DNA of 50,881 nt from the NCBI GenBank assembly GCA_017463155.1, contig JAFTPT010000037.1, forward strand, positions 1 to 50,881, read 5' to 3'. The number at the start of each line of letters is the position of its first letter. Within the stretch, counting starts at the first letter, position 1. Source of the stretch: Blautia sp. (GTDB taxonomy: Bacteria > Bacillota > Clostridia > Lachnospirales > Lachnospiraceae). The notes beneath the pieces were generated by a model. It was not told the origin of the DNA, made no database searches, and was given only the letters and a program-made list of their open reading frames with translations. The position numbers were made by a program, and so were the translations under genes. Shown piece by piece: positions 20,772-29,628 of the stretch.

Positions 20772-21710
20772 ATGGCACTTGTCACATCAACCGAAATGTT
20801 CAAAAAGGCCTATGACGGCGGCTACGCCATCGGCGCATTCAACGTTAACAACATGGAGATCGTGCAGGGAATCACCGAGGCTGCTGCTGAGCTCAGATCC
20901 CCGATCATCCTTCAGGCATCTGCCGGTGCCCGCAAGTATGCGAACTCCATCTATCTGACCAAGCTGGTCGAGGCTGCTGTTGAGCTTCATCCGGAGGTTC
21001 CCATGGTTCTTCATCTTGACCATGGTGCAGATTTCGAGACCTGTAAGTCCTGTATCGACGGCGGCTTCACTTCCGTCATGATCGACTATTCCGGTCATTC
21101 CTTCGAGGAGAACATCGCAGAGTCCAGAAAGGTTGCTGAATATGCGCATGAGAGAGGCGTTGTTGTCGAGGCCGAGCTGGGTACCCTCGCCGGTATCGAG
21201 GATGCTGTCAGCGTCGACGCCGATAAGGCTATGTTTACCAACCCTGACGAGGTCGAGGAGTTCGTGAAGAGAACCGGTGTTGACTCCCTTGCGATCGCGA
21301 TCGGCACCAGCCATGGCGCTTACAAGTTCAAACCGGGCACCGATCCCAAGCTTCGTCTGGACATCCTGGAGGAGGTTGCCAGAAGACTTCCGGGCTTCCC
21401 GATCGTTCTTCATGGTTCTTCTTCTGTTCCGCAGGAGTATGTCAAGATCATCAACGGCCATGGCGGCGCGCTGAAGGATGCCATCGGTATTCCGGAAGAG
21501 CAGCTCCGTCTGGCAGCGAAGGGCGCTGTCTGCAAGATCAACATCGACTCCGACCTTCGTCTTGGTATGACCGCAGGTATCCGTGAGCATATGCAGGCTC
21601 ATCCGGATCACTTTGATCCGCGTCAGTATCTGACCGACGGCCGTAAGTATGTCAAGGACATCGTTGCTCATAAGATCGTCGAGGTTCTTGGTTCCGACGG
21701 AAAGATTTGA
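20772..21710 (+). CDS. fba: Class II fructose-1,6-bisphosphate aldolase
   Basis: This 312-residue zinc-dependent aldolase cleaves fructose 1,6-bisphosphate to dihydroxyacetone phosphate and glyceraldehyde 3-phosphate in glycolysis. The metal-binding histidines are in VLHLDHGAD, SHGAYKF and IVLHGSSSVP; ALVTSTEMFKKAYDGGYAIG and INIDSDLRLGMTAGIR are family blocks. Codon use differs from the neighbours in the way of a highly expressed gene (AAG, GTT, CTT preferred). AAAGGCGGTAAG precedes the ATG. It is monocistronic, with a terminator right after it. Confidence 0.97.
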   Translation: MALVTSTEMFKKAYDGGYAIGAFNVNNMEIVQGITEAAAELRSPIILQASAGARKYANSIYLTKLVEAAVELHPEVPMVLHLDHGADFETCKSCIDGGFTSVMIDYSGHSFEENIAESRKVAEYAHERGVVVEAELGTLAGIEDAVSVDADKAMFTNPDEVEEFVKRTGVDSLAIAIGTSHGAYKFKPGTDPKLRLDILEEVARRLPGFPIVLHGSSSVPQEYVKIINGHGGALKDAIGIPEEQLRLAAKGAVCKINIDSDLRLGMTAGIREHMQAHPDHFDPRQYLTDGRKYVKDIVAHKIVEVLGSDGKI

Positions 21711-21732
21711 TCCGACGCTACATTTTGACACA

Positions 21733-21768
21733 AAAACTGCCGCACCCCGTCCGGGATGCGGCAGTTTT
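21733..21768. terminator. Terminator of fba
   Basis: The 12-bp stem AAAACTGCCGCA (21733-21744 with 21757-21768) is followed by AATTT; A-rich DNA on the other side could let it work in reverse too. Confidence 0.85.
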
Positions 21769-21777
21769 AATTTAAGG

Positions 21778-22446
21778 CTCGTTTGAACACCTGTCGGTCG
21801 CAGCACTGTATATGCGGCTGTTCCAGGCCACGCTTGTCTCCTTGGGATCGCTGCGCCGCCTGTTTTCATGTGCTCCCGGCCAAGCCAGCTTCGCTTAACG
21901 GCGGCCTCCGCACATGAAGCTATGCTCGCGATCCCTGACGTCGACTGCGAAGTGCCCTCTCACAGCCGTCATATACAGTTGCCTGCACCGACCGTATTCT
22001 GCACTCGCAATGTCCAAACGCCGCTTCTCGTCCGCTGTCTGTACACAGCGCGGAAATCCCTGCGTAAAAAGTAGCTGAGCAGGAAAGAGAGATCTTCCCT
22101 GCTCAGCTGCTGCACGTACAGATTTCGACTTTCATGGATAGATTCGCTCTGTCAGGTCGCTGCGGAACGCGAAATCGTCCGCTGTTCTACGCAGGCTCTC
22201 GGCTGTACACCTTCTGAGCGCAGAATAGCGTCCCGGGAGAACAGCAGAATATGACAGCTGTTAAAAGGCCACTTCGAAGTCGACGCCGGGGATCGCGAGC
22301 ATAGCTTCATGTGCGGAGGCCGCCGATTAGCGAAGCTGGCTTGGCCGGGAGCACATGAAAATAAGCGGCGCAGCGATCTCAAGGAGACAAGCGTGGCCTG
22401 TACAGCTGCATATTCCTGCGTTCATCCCGGCCGGTATTCAAGCGAG
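21778..22446. repeat. Large inverted repeat of two intergenic elements
   Basis: Two copies of one element face each other between fba and pgi. The core, 21824-21975 against about 22249-22400, matches with roughly 13 differences in 150 positions by eye. Weaker similarity extends to the outer ends, CTCGTTTGAACACC on the left and its variant on the right. Each copy is itself dyadic: GGGATCGC/GCGATCCC and CATGTGC/GCACATG. A hairpin with arms near 22074-22086 and 22097-22110 sits at the centre. No gene is convincing inside; the short frames on both strands follow the repeat. It looks like a non-autonomous, MITE-like or REP-like element. Confidence 0.8.
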
Positions 22447-22473
22447 AACTTCCTATATCCTGGAACAGCCAAA

Positions 22474-23823
22474 TCAGCTCAGCTTCGTGAGCAGTTCCTC
22501 GCGGAGCTCTTCGTATCCGGGCTTGCCGAGAAGCGCGAACATGTTCTTCTTGTAGCTCTCGACGCCGGGCTGGTTGAACGGATTGACGCCCAGCAGATAG
22601 CCGCTGACGCCGCAGGCAAACTCAAAGAAGTAGAACAGCTGTCCCAGGGAGAACTCATCCTGGGCCGGGATGTCCACACGCAGGTTCGGGACATTGCCGT
22701 CCGTATGCGCCAGGATCGTTCCGTTCATGGCGTTCTTGTTTACAAAATCCATGTTCTTGCCGGCCAGGTAGTTGAGGCCGTCCAGATCCACGGCTTCCTC
22801 CCCGATCACGACCTCGGCACCCGGATCCTCCACGTTCAGTACCGTCTCGAACAGGATACGGTTGCCGTCCTGGATGAACTGGCCCATGGAATGAAGATCC
22901 GTCGTCAGATCCACGGCTGCCGGGAAGATACCCTTCTGGTCCTTGCCCTCACTCTCGCCGTAGAGCTGTTTCCACCACTCACTGATATAATGAAGGCTCG
23001 GCTCATAGTTGGCAACGATCTCCACCGTCTTGCCCTTGCGCAGAAGGATATTGCGGATCGCCGCGTATTTGAGCGCATCATTCTCCTCAAAGGCGTTGCC
23101 AAGCGCCATCTCACGACCGGAAGCAGCCCCTTCCATCAGTTTATCGATATCCGCACCGCTGACCGCGATGGGAAGAAGACCGACGGCCGTCAGGACGGAG
23201 AAACGTCCTCCGACATCATCCGGAACCACGAACTCCTCGTAGCCTTCCTCATCGGCCACCTTCTTGAGGGCACCTCTGGCCTTGTCGGTCGTCGCGTAGA
23301 TCCTCTTCGCGGCGCCTTCCTTGCCGTACTTCTTCTCAAGGAGGGCTTTGAACACACGGAAGGCGATCGCCGGCTCAGTGGTCGTTCCGGACTTGGAGAT
23401 GATGTTGACGGAGAAATCACGGTCACCGACCACATCGATCAATCCCTGCAGATAACGGCTGCTGATGGAATTGCCGGCAAAATAAATCTCCGGTGTCTTC
23501 CGGATCTCCTTCGAAACGTTGTTGTAGAAGCCGTGGCGCAGAAACTCGATCGCCGCTCTCGCTCCAAGATAGGAGCCGCCGATGCCGATGACGATCAGGA
23601 CCTCGGAATCCTCCTGGATCCTCTTTGCTGCCGCCTTGATCCGGGCAAACTCGTCCTTATCGTAATCCACCGGAAGATCGATCCATCCAAGGAAGTCATT
23701 GCCGGCTCCGCATTTGCCGACCAACGTCTCCTTTGCAGCCATGGCGAGGCCTTTCATGGCTTCCATCTCATGTGCCTGTACAAAACCGCATGCCTTCGAG
23801 TAATCAAATGTTACCTTGCTCAT
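22474..23823 (-). CDS. pgi: Glucose-6-phosphate isomerase
   Basis: This 449-residue protein interconverts glucose 6-phosphate and fructose 6-phosphate. Family marks are [33 protein letters not shown] (phosphate binding), [17 protein letters not shown] and the C-terminal [16 protein letters not shown]. The start at 23823 follows AAGGAG; an upstream in-frame ATG at 23889 lies inside an inverted repeat and is rejected. The length fits the shorter Gram-positive form. It is probably at the end of the murF unit, but separated from it by a 24-bp inverted repeat. Confidence 0.97.
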   Translation of the reverse strand: MSKVTFDYSKACGFVQAHEMEAMKGLAMAAKETLVGKCGAGNDFLGWIDLPVDYDKDEFARIKAAAKRIQEDSEVLIVIGIGGSYLGARAAIEFLRHGFYNNVSKEIRKTPEIYFAGNSISSRYLQGLIDVVGDRDFSVNIISKSGTTTEPAIAFRVFKALLEKKYGKEGAAKRIYATTDKARGALKKVADEEGYEEFVVPDDVGGRFSVLTAVGLLPIAVSGADIDKLMEGAASGREMALGNAFEENDALKYAAIRNILLRKGKTVEIVANYEPSLHYISEWWKQLYGESEGKDQKGIFPAAVDLTTDLHSMGQFIQDGNRILFETVLNVEDPGAEVVIGEEAVDLDGLNYLAGKNMDFVNKNAMNGTILAHTDGNVPNLRVDIPAQDEFSLGQLFYFFEFACGVSGYLLGVNPFNQPGVESYKKNMFALLGKPGYEELREELLTKLS

Positions 23824-23846
23824 GATCCTTCTCCTTTTCTTAAACA

Positions 23847-23911
23847 AGACAGGGGACGGTTCTCTGTCTTTTTCTGTTTTCAGTTCCAAGACAGAGAACC
23901 GTCCCCTGTCT
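23847..23911. terminator. Strong inverted repeat with GGGGACGGTTCT core
   Basis: Perfect 24-bp arms (23847-23870, 23888-23911) enclose a 17-base loop between murF and pgi. T-runs flank it, so termination is likely. The same 12-base core recurs in the hairpin at 44254-44281. Confidence 0.75.
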
Positions 23912-23914
23912 TTG

Positions 23915-25282
23915 TTACATTTCCGTGAGCTTTTTGACGACCTCCGGGAACTTCATAAAATGCGAAGCCTTTACCAGGATGTTGTCACCGTTCTGTACAT
24001 ACCCGGTAAGATGGGAAAGCAGGCTCGTAAGATCCGGCTCCAGGATCACCTCCGGACCGCCGGATTGCCGGGCGGCTTCCGCCATATGCGAACTCAATTC
24101 TCCGACGCAGATGAGAAGGTCCAGGCCGCTCATCGCCGCGTGCCTGCCCACCTCCCGGTGCATCTCCGGCGCGTTTTCGCCGAGCTCGCCCATATCGCCC
24201 AGGATCGCGACCTTCCGGCCGTTCGCCGTCGACAGGACGTCCAAAGATCCCTTCATCGTGGCCGGACTTGCGTTGTAGCAGTCGTCGATCACCAGGAACC
24301 GCTCCGTCTCGATCATGTGGAAACGGCCCTGCAGTGGCTCGATACTCTCGATCCCGCGGCGGATCTCCTCGGCGGACAATCCGTAGATCCGGCCCACCGC
24401 CGCTCCCGCCAGCGCGTTCATCACCATGTGGATGCCCGGCATGGGGATTGTGACAGAAAAGTTCTCCGCGTCCAGGTGGATCCGGCATTTCATACCCTTA
24501 AGTCCCAGGTTTTCGATCTCATCGGCATATACATCATTGGACGGGTCCAGCCCGTAAAAGACCGGCCGTATCCCGTTGTGCTCCTTGACCCGGATCAGCT
24601 TGTCATCATCGCCGTTCAGGACGATGTGTCCCTCCGGGCGGACAAAATCCAGCATCTCCGTCTTGGCCCTGAACACGCCGTCCCTGTCACCCAGGAACTC
24701 CAGGTGGCACGTGCCGATATTCGTGATCAGCGCCGTATCCGGTCTCGCGATCCGGGCAAGCCTTGTCATCTCCCCGAAATCACTGATCCCCATCTCCAGG
24801 ACAGCGATCTGGTCCTCGTCCCGCAGGCGGAAGACCGTCAGCGGAAGACCCAGCTCGTTGTTGAAGTTGCCCTCGGTCTTCAGCGTCCGGTATTTCTGCT
24901 TCAGCACGGAGGCGACCATCTCCTTGGTGCTGGTCTTCCCCACCGAGCCGGAGATCCCGACCACCGGGATCTGCAGCTCTTCGAGGTAGAAGGCTGCGAT
25001 GTCCTTGACGGCCTGCAGACTTGAATCCACCTTGATAAACGGACCGCAGCCGGGCTCGGGGACCTTTTCTCCGATGCTGCAGAGGGCGCCCGCTTCCATC
25101 ACCTGGGGGATAAAGCTGTGGCCGTCCACCCGTTCGCCTGCGATCGCGACGAACAGGCAGTCCTCCGTCACCTTCCGGCTGTCGCTCGTGATCTGTGTTA
25201 CCTCCCGGTCCATAACACCGTCGGCCCCGTACAGGGTACCGCCGGTCACCCGGGCTATGTTCTGTAATGAAAGACCCTTCAT
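23915..25282 (-). CDS. murF: UDP-MurNAc-tripeptide--D-Ala-D-Ala ligase
   Basis: This 455-residue cytoplasmic ligase adds D-Ala-D-Ala to UDP-MurNAc-tripeptide, the last soluble step of peptidoglycan precursor synthesis. It shows the ATP loop [28 protein letters not shown], the central ATP-Mg region and the C-terminal Mur ligase domain ([30 protein letters not shown]). The start at 25282 ([10 protein letters not shown]) is preceded by AAAGGAA and overlaps the stop of a possible 40-codon frame as ATGA. It lies downstream of ddl, which makes its dipeptide substrate. Confidence 0.96.
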   Translation of the reverse strand: MKGLSLQNIARVTGGTLYGADGVMDREVTQITSDSRKVTEDCLFVAIAGERVDGHSFIPQVMEAGALCSIGEKVPEPGCGPFIKVDSSLQAVKDIAAFYLEELQIPVVGISGSVGKTSTKEMVASVLKQKYRTLKTEGNFNNELGLPLTVFRLRDEDQIAVLEMGISDFGEMTRLARIARPDTALITNIGTCHLEFLGDRDGVFRAKTEMLDFVRPEGHIVLNGDDDKLIRVKEHNGIRPVFYGLDPSNDVYADEIENLGLKGMKCRIHLDAENFSVTIPMPGIHMVMNALAGAAVGRIYGLSAEEIRRGIESIEPLQGRFHMIETERFLVIDDCYNASPATMKGSLDVLSTANGRKVAILGDMGELGENAPEMHREVGRHAAMSGLDLLICVGELSSHMAEAARQSGGPEVILEPDLTSLLSHLTGYVQNGDNILVKASHFMKFPEVVKKLTEM

Positions 25283-25401
25283 CCGGTCATTTCCTTTCTG
25301 ATAATTTTCTTTATGACTTCTCTGACACAACAATCTATGAAAGAAGCTTCGCATGGCTTCTCTTCGTTCCCGCCATGATGCAGCCATTCGGATTCCCGCA
25401 T
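25279..25401 (-). CDS. Possible 40-residue peptide coupled to murF
   Basis: This short frame fills the 133-base gap between ddl and murF. The ATG at 25401 has GGAG seven bases upstream, and its TGA overlaps the murF ATG (ATGA), the pattern of translational coupling. The predicted peptide starts MRESEWLHHGGNEEKP, has a CC pair and ends with a basic amphipathic stretch (VIKKIIRKEM). No family is recognised. It may be a real small protein or only a leader frame that helps murF translation. Confidence 0.4.
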   Translation of the reverse strand: MRESEWLHHGGNEEKPCEASFIDCCVREVIKKIIRKEMTG

Positions 25402-25415
25402 CGTTTCACTCCGCT

Positions 25416-26450
25416 TCATTCATACTTCTTCAAAGACACCCGCAGCAGTTCTTCGCAGAGTGACGGGTAATCGATCCCGAGGACCGCCGCCTCCTGAGGG
25501 ATCAGGCTCGTGGGCGTCATACCCGGCAGCGTATTTGCCTCCAGGCAGAAGATATCCCCGTTGTCCTGCATGATAAAATCCAGCCTGCAGTAGGCTTCCA
25601 GTGCCAGTGCCCTGGCGCCCGCCTCCGCGGTCTCCTGCATCTTTTTGGTAAGCTCCTGCGGGATCTCGGCCGGACAGGTCTCGATCGTGGAGCCCGGCTG
25701 GTATTTGTTTTTGTAATCGTAGAAGCCCACCAGCGGACGGATCTCGATCACCGGATAGGCCTTTCCGTCAACGACGGCCACAGAGAATTCCCTTCCCTCG
25801 ATGTACTCCTCCACCACGATCTCGTCCTCGTAGCCGAAAGCGCTGTCCAGCGCCTCCTCATATTCCTTCTGGTCGTGAACGATATAGACGCCGACCGAGG
25901 AGCCGCCGCAGCAGGTCTTAACGACCACCGGGAAAGGAAGGCCCAGCACCGTAATATCCCTGACGATACCATCCTTCATCATGGTGATCCCTTTTGGGGT
26001 AGGTACGCCGTTCATCCGGAACATCTGCTTGGTGATCCCCTTGTCCATCGCCATCGCGCTGCTGAGATACCCGGTTCCGGTATAGCGGATCCCCATCAGG
26101 TCAAAAGCCGCCTGGACCCGTCCGTCCTCCCCGTTCGCGCCGTGGAGTCCCAGGAAGACAATGTCCGCCTCTTCGCAGACCGGCAGGATCCCGGGCCCAA
26201 AAAAGCTCCTCCGGGTCCTGGCCATCTCCGGCACCTTGTCATTAAAGCTGCTGATAAACGCAGCCGCCGCATCCACATCATATTCTTCAGGGAAATGCTC
26301 TTCGCCCGCATCCGGAGCAAGCCCGCAGAAAATGTCCGCCAGGATCGCCCTGTGTCCTTTTTCCCGAAGGGCCTTGCAGATCCCGGTCCCTGAAACTATG
26401 GAGATCTCTCTTTCCGTGCTGGTCCCGCCAGCCAAAACAACGATCTTCAT
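25416..26450 (-). CDS. ddl: D-alanine--D-alanine ligase
   Basis: This 344-residue ATP-grasp ligase makes D-Ala-D-Ala for the cell wall. N-terminal VVLAGGTSTEREIS, GLHGANGEDGRVQAAFDLMG, YTGTGYLSSAMAMDKGITK, the ATP-grasp part VVEEYIEGREFSVAV and the C-terminal CRLDFIMQDNGDIFCLEANTLPGMTPTS are all present. The usual HGPYGEDG is HGANGEDG here, a modest change. It precedes murF and follows the L,D-transpeptidase-like gene by 34 bases. Whether the product could be D-Ala-D-Ser or another depsipeptide is not decidable by eye, and no van-type neighbours are seen. Confidence 0.93.
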   Translation of the reverse strand: MKIVVLAGGTSTEREISIVSGTGICKALREKGHRAILADIFCGLAPDAGEEHFPEEYDVDAAAAFISSFNDKVPEMARTRRSFFGPGILPVCEEADIVFLGLHGANGEDGRVQAAFDLMGIRYTGTGYLSSAMAMDKGITKQMFRMNGVPTPKGITMMKDGIVRDITVLGLPFPVVVKTCCGGSSVGVYIVHDQKEYEEALDSAFGYEDEIVVEEYIEGREFSVAVVDGKAYPVIEIRPLVGFYDYKNKYQPGSTIETCPAEIPQELTKKMQETAEAGARALALEAYCRLDFIMQDNGDIFCLEANTLPGMTPTSLIPQEAAVLGIDYPSLCEELLRVSLKKYE

Positions 26451-26484
26451 ATGAAACGATAAGCTCCTTTCTTAGATCCGTGGT

Positions 26485-27885
26485 TCACTCATAGATGACG
26501 ACCGGCGTCCCTTCCTCCACGAGGCTGTACAGCTGGGACATGGCCTCAAAGGGAACATTGACACATCCGGGCGTCCCGTCGATCATGTAGATGTCCTTGC
26601 CGAATTCCTCGCGCCAATCGGCATCATGGATGCCCAGATTATCATGAAACCGAAGCAAAAACCACGAATCCCCGTAAATATCTCCGTCATCCACTCTGGG
26701 CGGATCTTCTTTTTCCAGTACCTCGTAGCAGCCCATCGGCGTATGGGTCTCACTGCTGTAAGGCGCGCCGCTGACGATGCTGCAGTCCAGGACCGGCTTT
26801 CCGTCGTCATAACAGACCAGCCTCTGTTCCTCAAGATTGATCTCGATATAGGAAGCGCCGATATCATTCTGGCCGCGGCTGGCGGCCGTCTGCCGATAGA
26901 CCGGCTCCCGCACTTCGATGGTTCCTTTATCGATCAGGGAAAGAAGCTCCCTGGTCTCCGCTTCCGTATCGATGATCCAGCCGTAATCCCCTGCCTCCAG
27001 AGTGATCAGGCGGTCATCGTAGGTGAGAAATTCCCTCTCCTCGCCAACGGTATCATAAACTTCACCCAGATGCCTGACAAATGCGGCGGCCTGGTCCCGA
27101 TCCAGGGAATAGATCCCGCGTTTATCCTGTACGAACCAGCTCTTCAGCCTGTCGAAATCGACTCTCTCACTGCGGTCCCCGAAATCATAGGTGATCACCA
27201 CGTCTTTCAGGGTATTCATATACTCGCAGTTCTCCACCAGCACCGGATCGTCCCGGTAGAGCGTGGGCAGAAGGTAGCACTCCTCTTCCTCGAGAGAGAC
27301 CTTCGGGTTCAGCTCGCCGAGTGCCTTTTCGATGACAGCCAGCACCTTGTTCCGGTCAAGCAGCGAGCCGGTGGTCTCCGGAGAGATCACAAAGCCCTCC
27401 GCTGTGGATACGATCGAAGCATTGACCGGCTTCTTCATGTTTTCCTTCTGCAGACAGTCCAGTTCATCCACCTGAACCTCCAGAAAACGCTGGTTCCAGG
27501 AGACGGAGCGGCCGGTATGGTAGGCGCCCGGCTCACGAAGCGCCAGGAACCACCTGACCTTTTCCTGGCCGTCCAGGAAGGTCTGCACGCTGCCGTCGGA
27601 CTCGTACGTCAGTTCAATGTCCTTGCCGCTGATGCTCTCCACACCGTTCCGCATGGTATCGATCTCCATGGCATAGGCATTGACCTCTCTTTTGAGGACC
27701 TTCTCCGCTTCCCGCACCGTCATAAAATCACAGCGGAAGCCATTGATCGTAGTCCCCGGCAGAAAATGACTGTTAAAAAAGATGTAGCCGACAAAATAGG
27801 CGGCTGCCGTGAGCAGAAGGAAGGCAGGGATCAGGAACAACGCGATCTTCCTGCCGGGTCCTCTCCTCTCAGAATCCCGACTCAT
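26485..27885 (-). CDS. YkuD L,D-transpeptidase with YoaR-type domains
   Basis: This 466-residue membrane-anchored protein starts with a short basic cytoplasmic segment (RRGPGRK) and one membrane helix (about residues 14-36). Next comes a long extracytoplasmic part like the PG_binding_4/YoaR domains of clostridial L,D-transpeptidases, then the C-terminal YkuD domain (YIEINLEEQRLVCYDDGK, HTPMGCYEV). The family's H...(S/T)HGC motif appears as GIHDAD followed 14-18 residues later by GTPGCVNVP: the cysteine is kept, but the His before GC is Pro. It starts two bases after the aminotransferase stop and precedes ddl and murF, fitting a wall cross-linking role. Confidence 0.88.
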   Translation of the reverse strand: MSRDSERRGPGRKIALFLIPAFLLLTAAAYFVGYIFFNSHFLPGTTINGFRCDFMTVREAEKVLKREVNAYAMEIDTMRNGVESISGKDIELTYESDGSVQTFLDGQEKVRWFLALREPGAYHTGRSVSWNQRFLEVQVDELDCLQKENMKKPVNASIVSTAEGFVISPETTGSLLDRNKVLAVIEKALGELNPKVSLEEEECYLLPTLYRDDPVLVENCEYMNTLKDVVITYDFGDRSERVDFDRLKSWFVQDKRGIYSLDRDQAAAFVRHLGEVYDTVGEEREFLTYDDRLITLEAGDYGWIIDTEAETRELLSLIDKGTIEVREPVYRQTAASRGQNDIGASYIEINLEEQRLVCYDDGKPVLDCSIVSGAPYSSETHTPMGCYEVLEKEDPPRVDDGDIYGDSWFLLRFHDNLGIHDADWREEFGKDIYMIDGTPGCVNVPFEAMSQLYSLVEEGTPVVIYE

Positions 27886-27887
27886 AC

Positions 27888-29171
27888 TCAGTTCTCCAGT
27901 AATTTCTCCACACTGGCCAGCTTCACACACACCACGAACACATGGCAGGCCTGCTCCAGCTCCTCAAGCGAGGGATAGGTCGGCGCGATACGGATGTTCC
28001 TGTCATGGGGGTCCTTCCCGTAGGGGAAGGTCGCACCGGCTCCGGTCATGACCACGCCGGCCTCCCTGGCCATGGCCACGATCCTCTTGGCGCAGCCGTC
28101 CATGGAATCAAAACCGATAAAGTAACCGCCATGCGGCTTTGTCCATTCACCGATCCCGAGGCCGCCGATCTCCTTGTCAAGCACATCCCAGACCATCTCG
28201 AACTTGGGCCGGATGATGGCGGCATGCTTGCGCATGTGCTCATGAAGCCCGTCGAGATCCTTGAAAAAGCGTACATGGCGCAGCTGGTTCAGCTTGTCAT
28301 GGCCGATGGTCTGGATCTGCATGTATTTGCGGAAATCGTCAAGGTTTGCCTCGGACGCGGCCACCGCCGCGATCCCGGACCCCGGAAAGCTGACCTTGGA
28401 GGTCGAAGTGAATTTGTATACCAGGTCCGGATTGCCGGCTTTCCGGCATTCGTGAAGGATCTCCACCAGGAAATCCTGATGATCGTCGTAAAGGTGATGG
28501 ATGCTGTAGGCGTTGTCCCAGTAGATCCTGAAGTCAGGCGCAGCCGGCCGGAGCCTTGCGAACCGCTCCACTGTCTCCTGTGAGTAGGTGTAGCCCTGCG
28601 GATTGGAGTACTTGGGTACGCACCAGATGCCCTTGATGGCATCATCCTCCGCGACCAGCTTTTCCACCATGTCCATGTCCGGTCCGTCCGGGCTCATGGG
28701 CACGTTGATCATCTCGATCCCGAAAAACTCCGTGATCTTGAAATGGCGGTCGTAGCCCGGCACCGGACAGAGGAATTTGACCTTGTCCAGCTTGCACCAG
28801 GGGGTATGGCCCATCACACCGTGGGTCATGGACCTTGCGATGGAGTCGAACATGACGTTCAGGCTTGAATTCCCGTAGATGATGATGTTCTCCGGCTCCA
28901 CCTCGGACATCTGGCCCAGCAGGCGTTTGGCCTCCGGAATACCGTCGATCACGCCGTAATTCCGGCAATCCACACCGGTCTCACACCGAAGATCCGCATT
29001 TCCGTGCAGAACATCCATCATATCCATGGAAAGATCCAGCTGCTCACGGCCGGGTTTTCCTCTGGACATATCAAGAGAGAGCCCCTTCGCCTTGATCTCG
29101 TCGTACTGGCTGCGTAGTTCCGCCTGCAGGGCTGTAAGCTCTTCTCGGGTCATCTCGCTGAATTTTTTCAT
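27888..29171 (-). CDS. PLP-dependent aminotransferase (aspartate-type)
   Basis: This 427-residue fold-type I enzyme belongs to the group with the N-terminus LDMSRGKPGREQLDLS, often annotated aspartate aminotransferase of the Corynebacterium-like class. The cofactor lysine is in KFTSTSKVSFPGSGIAA; CVPKYSNPQGYTYS and YWDNAYSIHHL are pocket motifs. The start is taken at 29171 because the in-frame ATG at 29186 is itself part of the GAGGAGG ribosome site. It heads the unit that includes the L,D-transpeptidase, ddl and murF; a link to amino-acid supply for the wall is possible but unproven. Confidence 0.9.
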   Translation of the reverse strand: MKKFSEMTREELTALQAELRSQYDEIKAKGLSLDMSRGKPGREQLDLSMDMMDVLHGNADLRCETGVDCRNYGVIDGIPEAKRLLGQMSEVEPENIIIYGNSSLNVMFDSIARSMTHGVMGHTPWCKLDKVKFLCPVPGYDRHFKITEFFGIEMINVPMSPDGPDMDMVEKLVAEDDAIKGIWCVPKYSNPQGYTYSQETVERFARLRPAAPDFRIYWDNAYSIHHLYDDHQDFLVEILHECRKAGNPDLVYKFTSTSKVSFPGSGIAAVAASEANLDDFRKYMQIQTIGHDKLNQLRHVRFFKDLDGLHEHMRKHAAIIRPKFEMVWDVLDKEIGGLGIGEWTKPHGGYFIGFDSMDGCAKRIVAMAREAGVVMTGAGATFPYGKDPHDRNIRIAPTYPSLEELEQACHVFVVCVKLASVEKLLEN

Positions 29172-29204
29172 AATCGTCCTCCTCATATGGTGTCTTGGAA
29201 TGTG

Positions 29205-29254
29205 AAAAGCCGGTCACATCTTAAGAGACTGCGCGTCCCTCTTGCTCCGGCTTT
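29205..29254. terminator. Terminator between small Cys-rich gene and aminotransferase
   Basis: AAAGCCGG (29206-29213) pairs with CCGGCTTT (29247-29254), with an inner stem near 29225-29241. On the minus strand it ends in TTTTC, closing the small gene upstream. Confidence 0.65.
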
Positions 29255-29258
29255 ATCT

Positions 29259-29447
29259 TTAGTAATTATAAGCGCCTTCAAACCGGTAGCAGCTCTCCCT
29301 CTGCTTCGACCGGTCCTCGCAGCTGCTGCAGCGGTCACAGAATTCCTGCTGATAGCACAGGGCACAGACACACCCCTGACACCGGGAACGGTCATACTCC
29401 GGGCTTAAAGAAAACGGCACTTTCTTTTCCTGTTCTTTCCCTTCCAT
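29259..29447 (-). CDS. Small cysteine-rich protein
   Basis: This 62-residue protein has eight cysteines clustered in its C-terminal half (RCQGCVCALC, FCDRCSSC, then one more before YRFEGAYNY), a pattern that suggests one or two zinc or iron-sulphur sites. Its N-terminus is charged and shows no signal peptide. It is probably real: a promoter with perfect TATAAT lies upstream at 29507-29535, AAAGGGAG precedes the ATG at 29447, and a terminator follows. The longer frame to 29483 adds only a non-conserved looking leader. No named family recognised. Confidence 0.65.
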   Translation of the reverse strand: MEGKEQEKKVPFSLSPEYDRSRCQGCVCALCYQQEFCDRCSSCEDRSKQRESCYRFEGAYNY

Positions 29448-29506
29448 GCATATCACACTCCCTTTCAATAAGGAAACCGGCAATACACTGCTGCTTATCT
29501 TTATAG

Positions 29507-29535
29507 ATTATACTCGCTTCGGTAAGCTGATGCAA
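29507..29535 (-). promoter_or_regulatory. Promoter of the small Cys-rich gene
   Basis: On the minus strand TTGCAT (29530-29535) and TATAAT (29507-29512) are 17 bases apart, about 60 bases before the start codon. Confidence 0.7.
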
Positions 29536-29628
29536 GAAAAAAGAGACCACATACTTCTAGTTTAATGGAGGATCGCGGGCAGCCACATATCTCGTACCTC
29601 CCCAGGCGGTATGCAAGCGAGCCCCTGT

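Noticed and set aside
20787-21869. 360-codon minus-strand frame opposite fba
   Set aside because: fba is unambiguous, and this frame crosses its terminator and part of the inverted repeat.
22309-23928. 539-codon plus-strand frame opposite pgi
   Set aside because: It starts inside the repeat element and continues antisense to pgi; no motif found.
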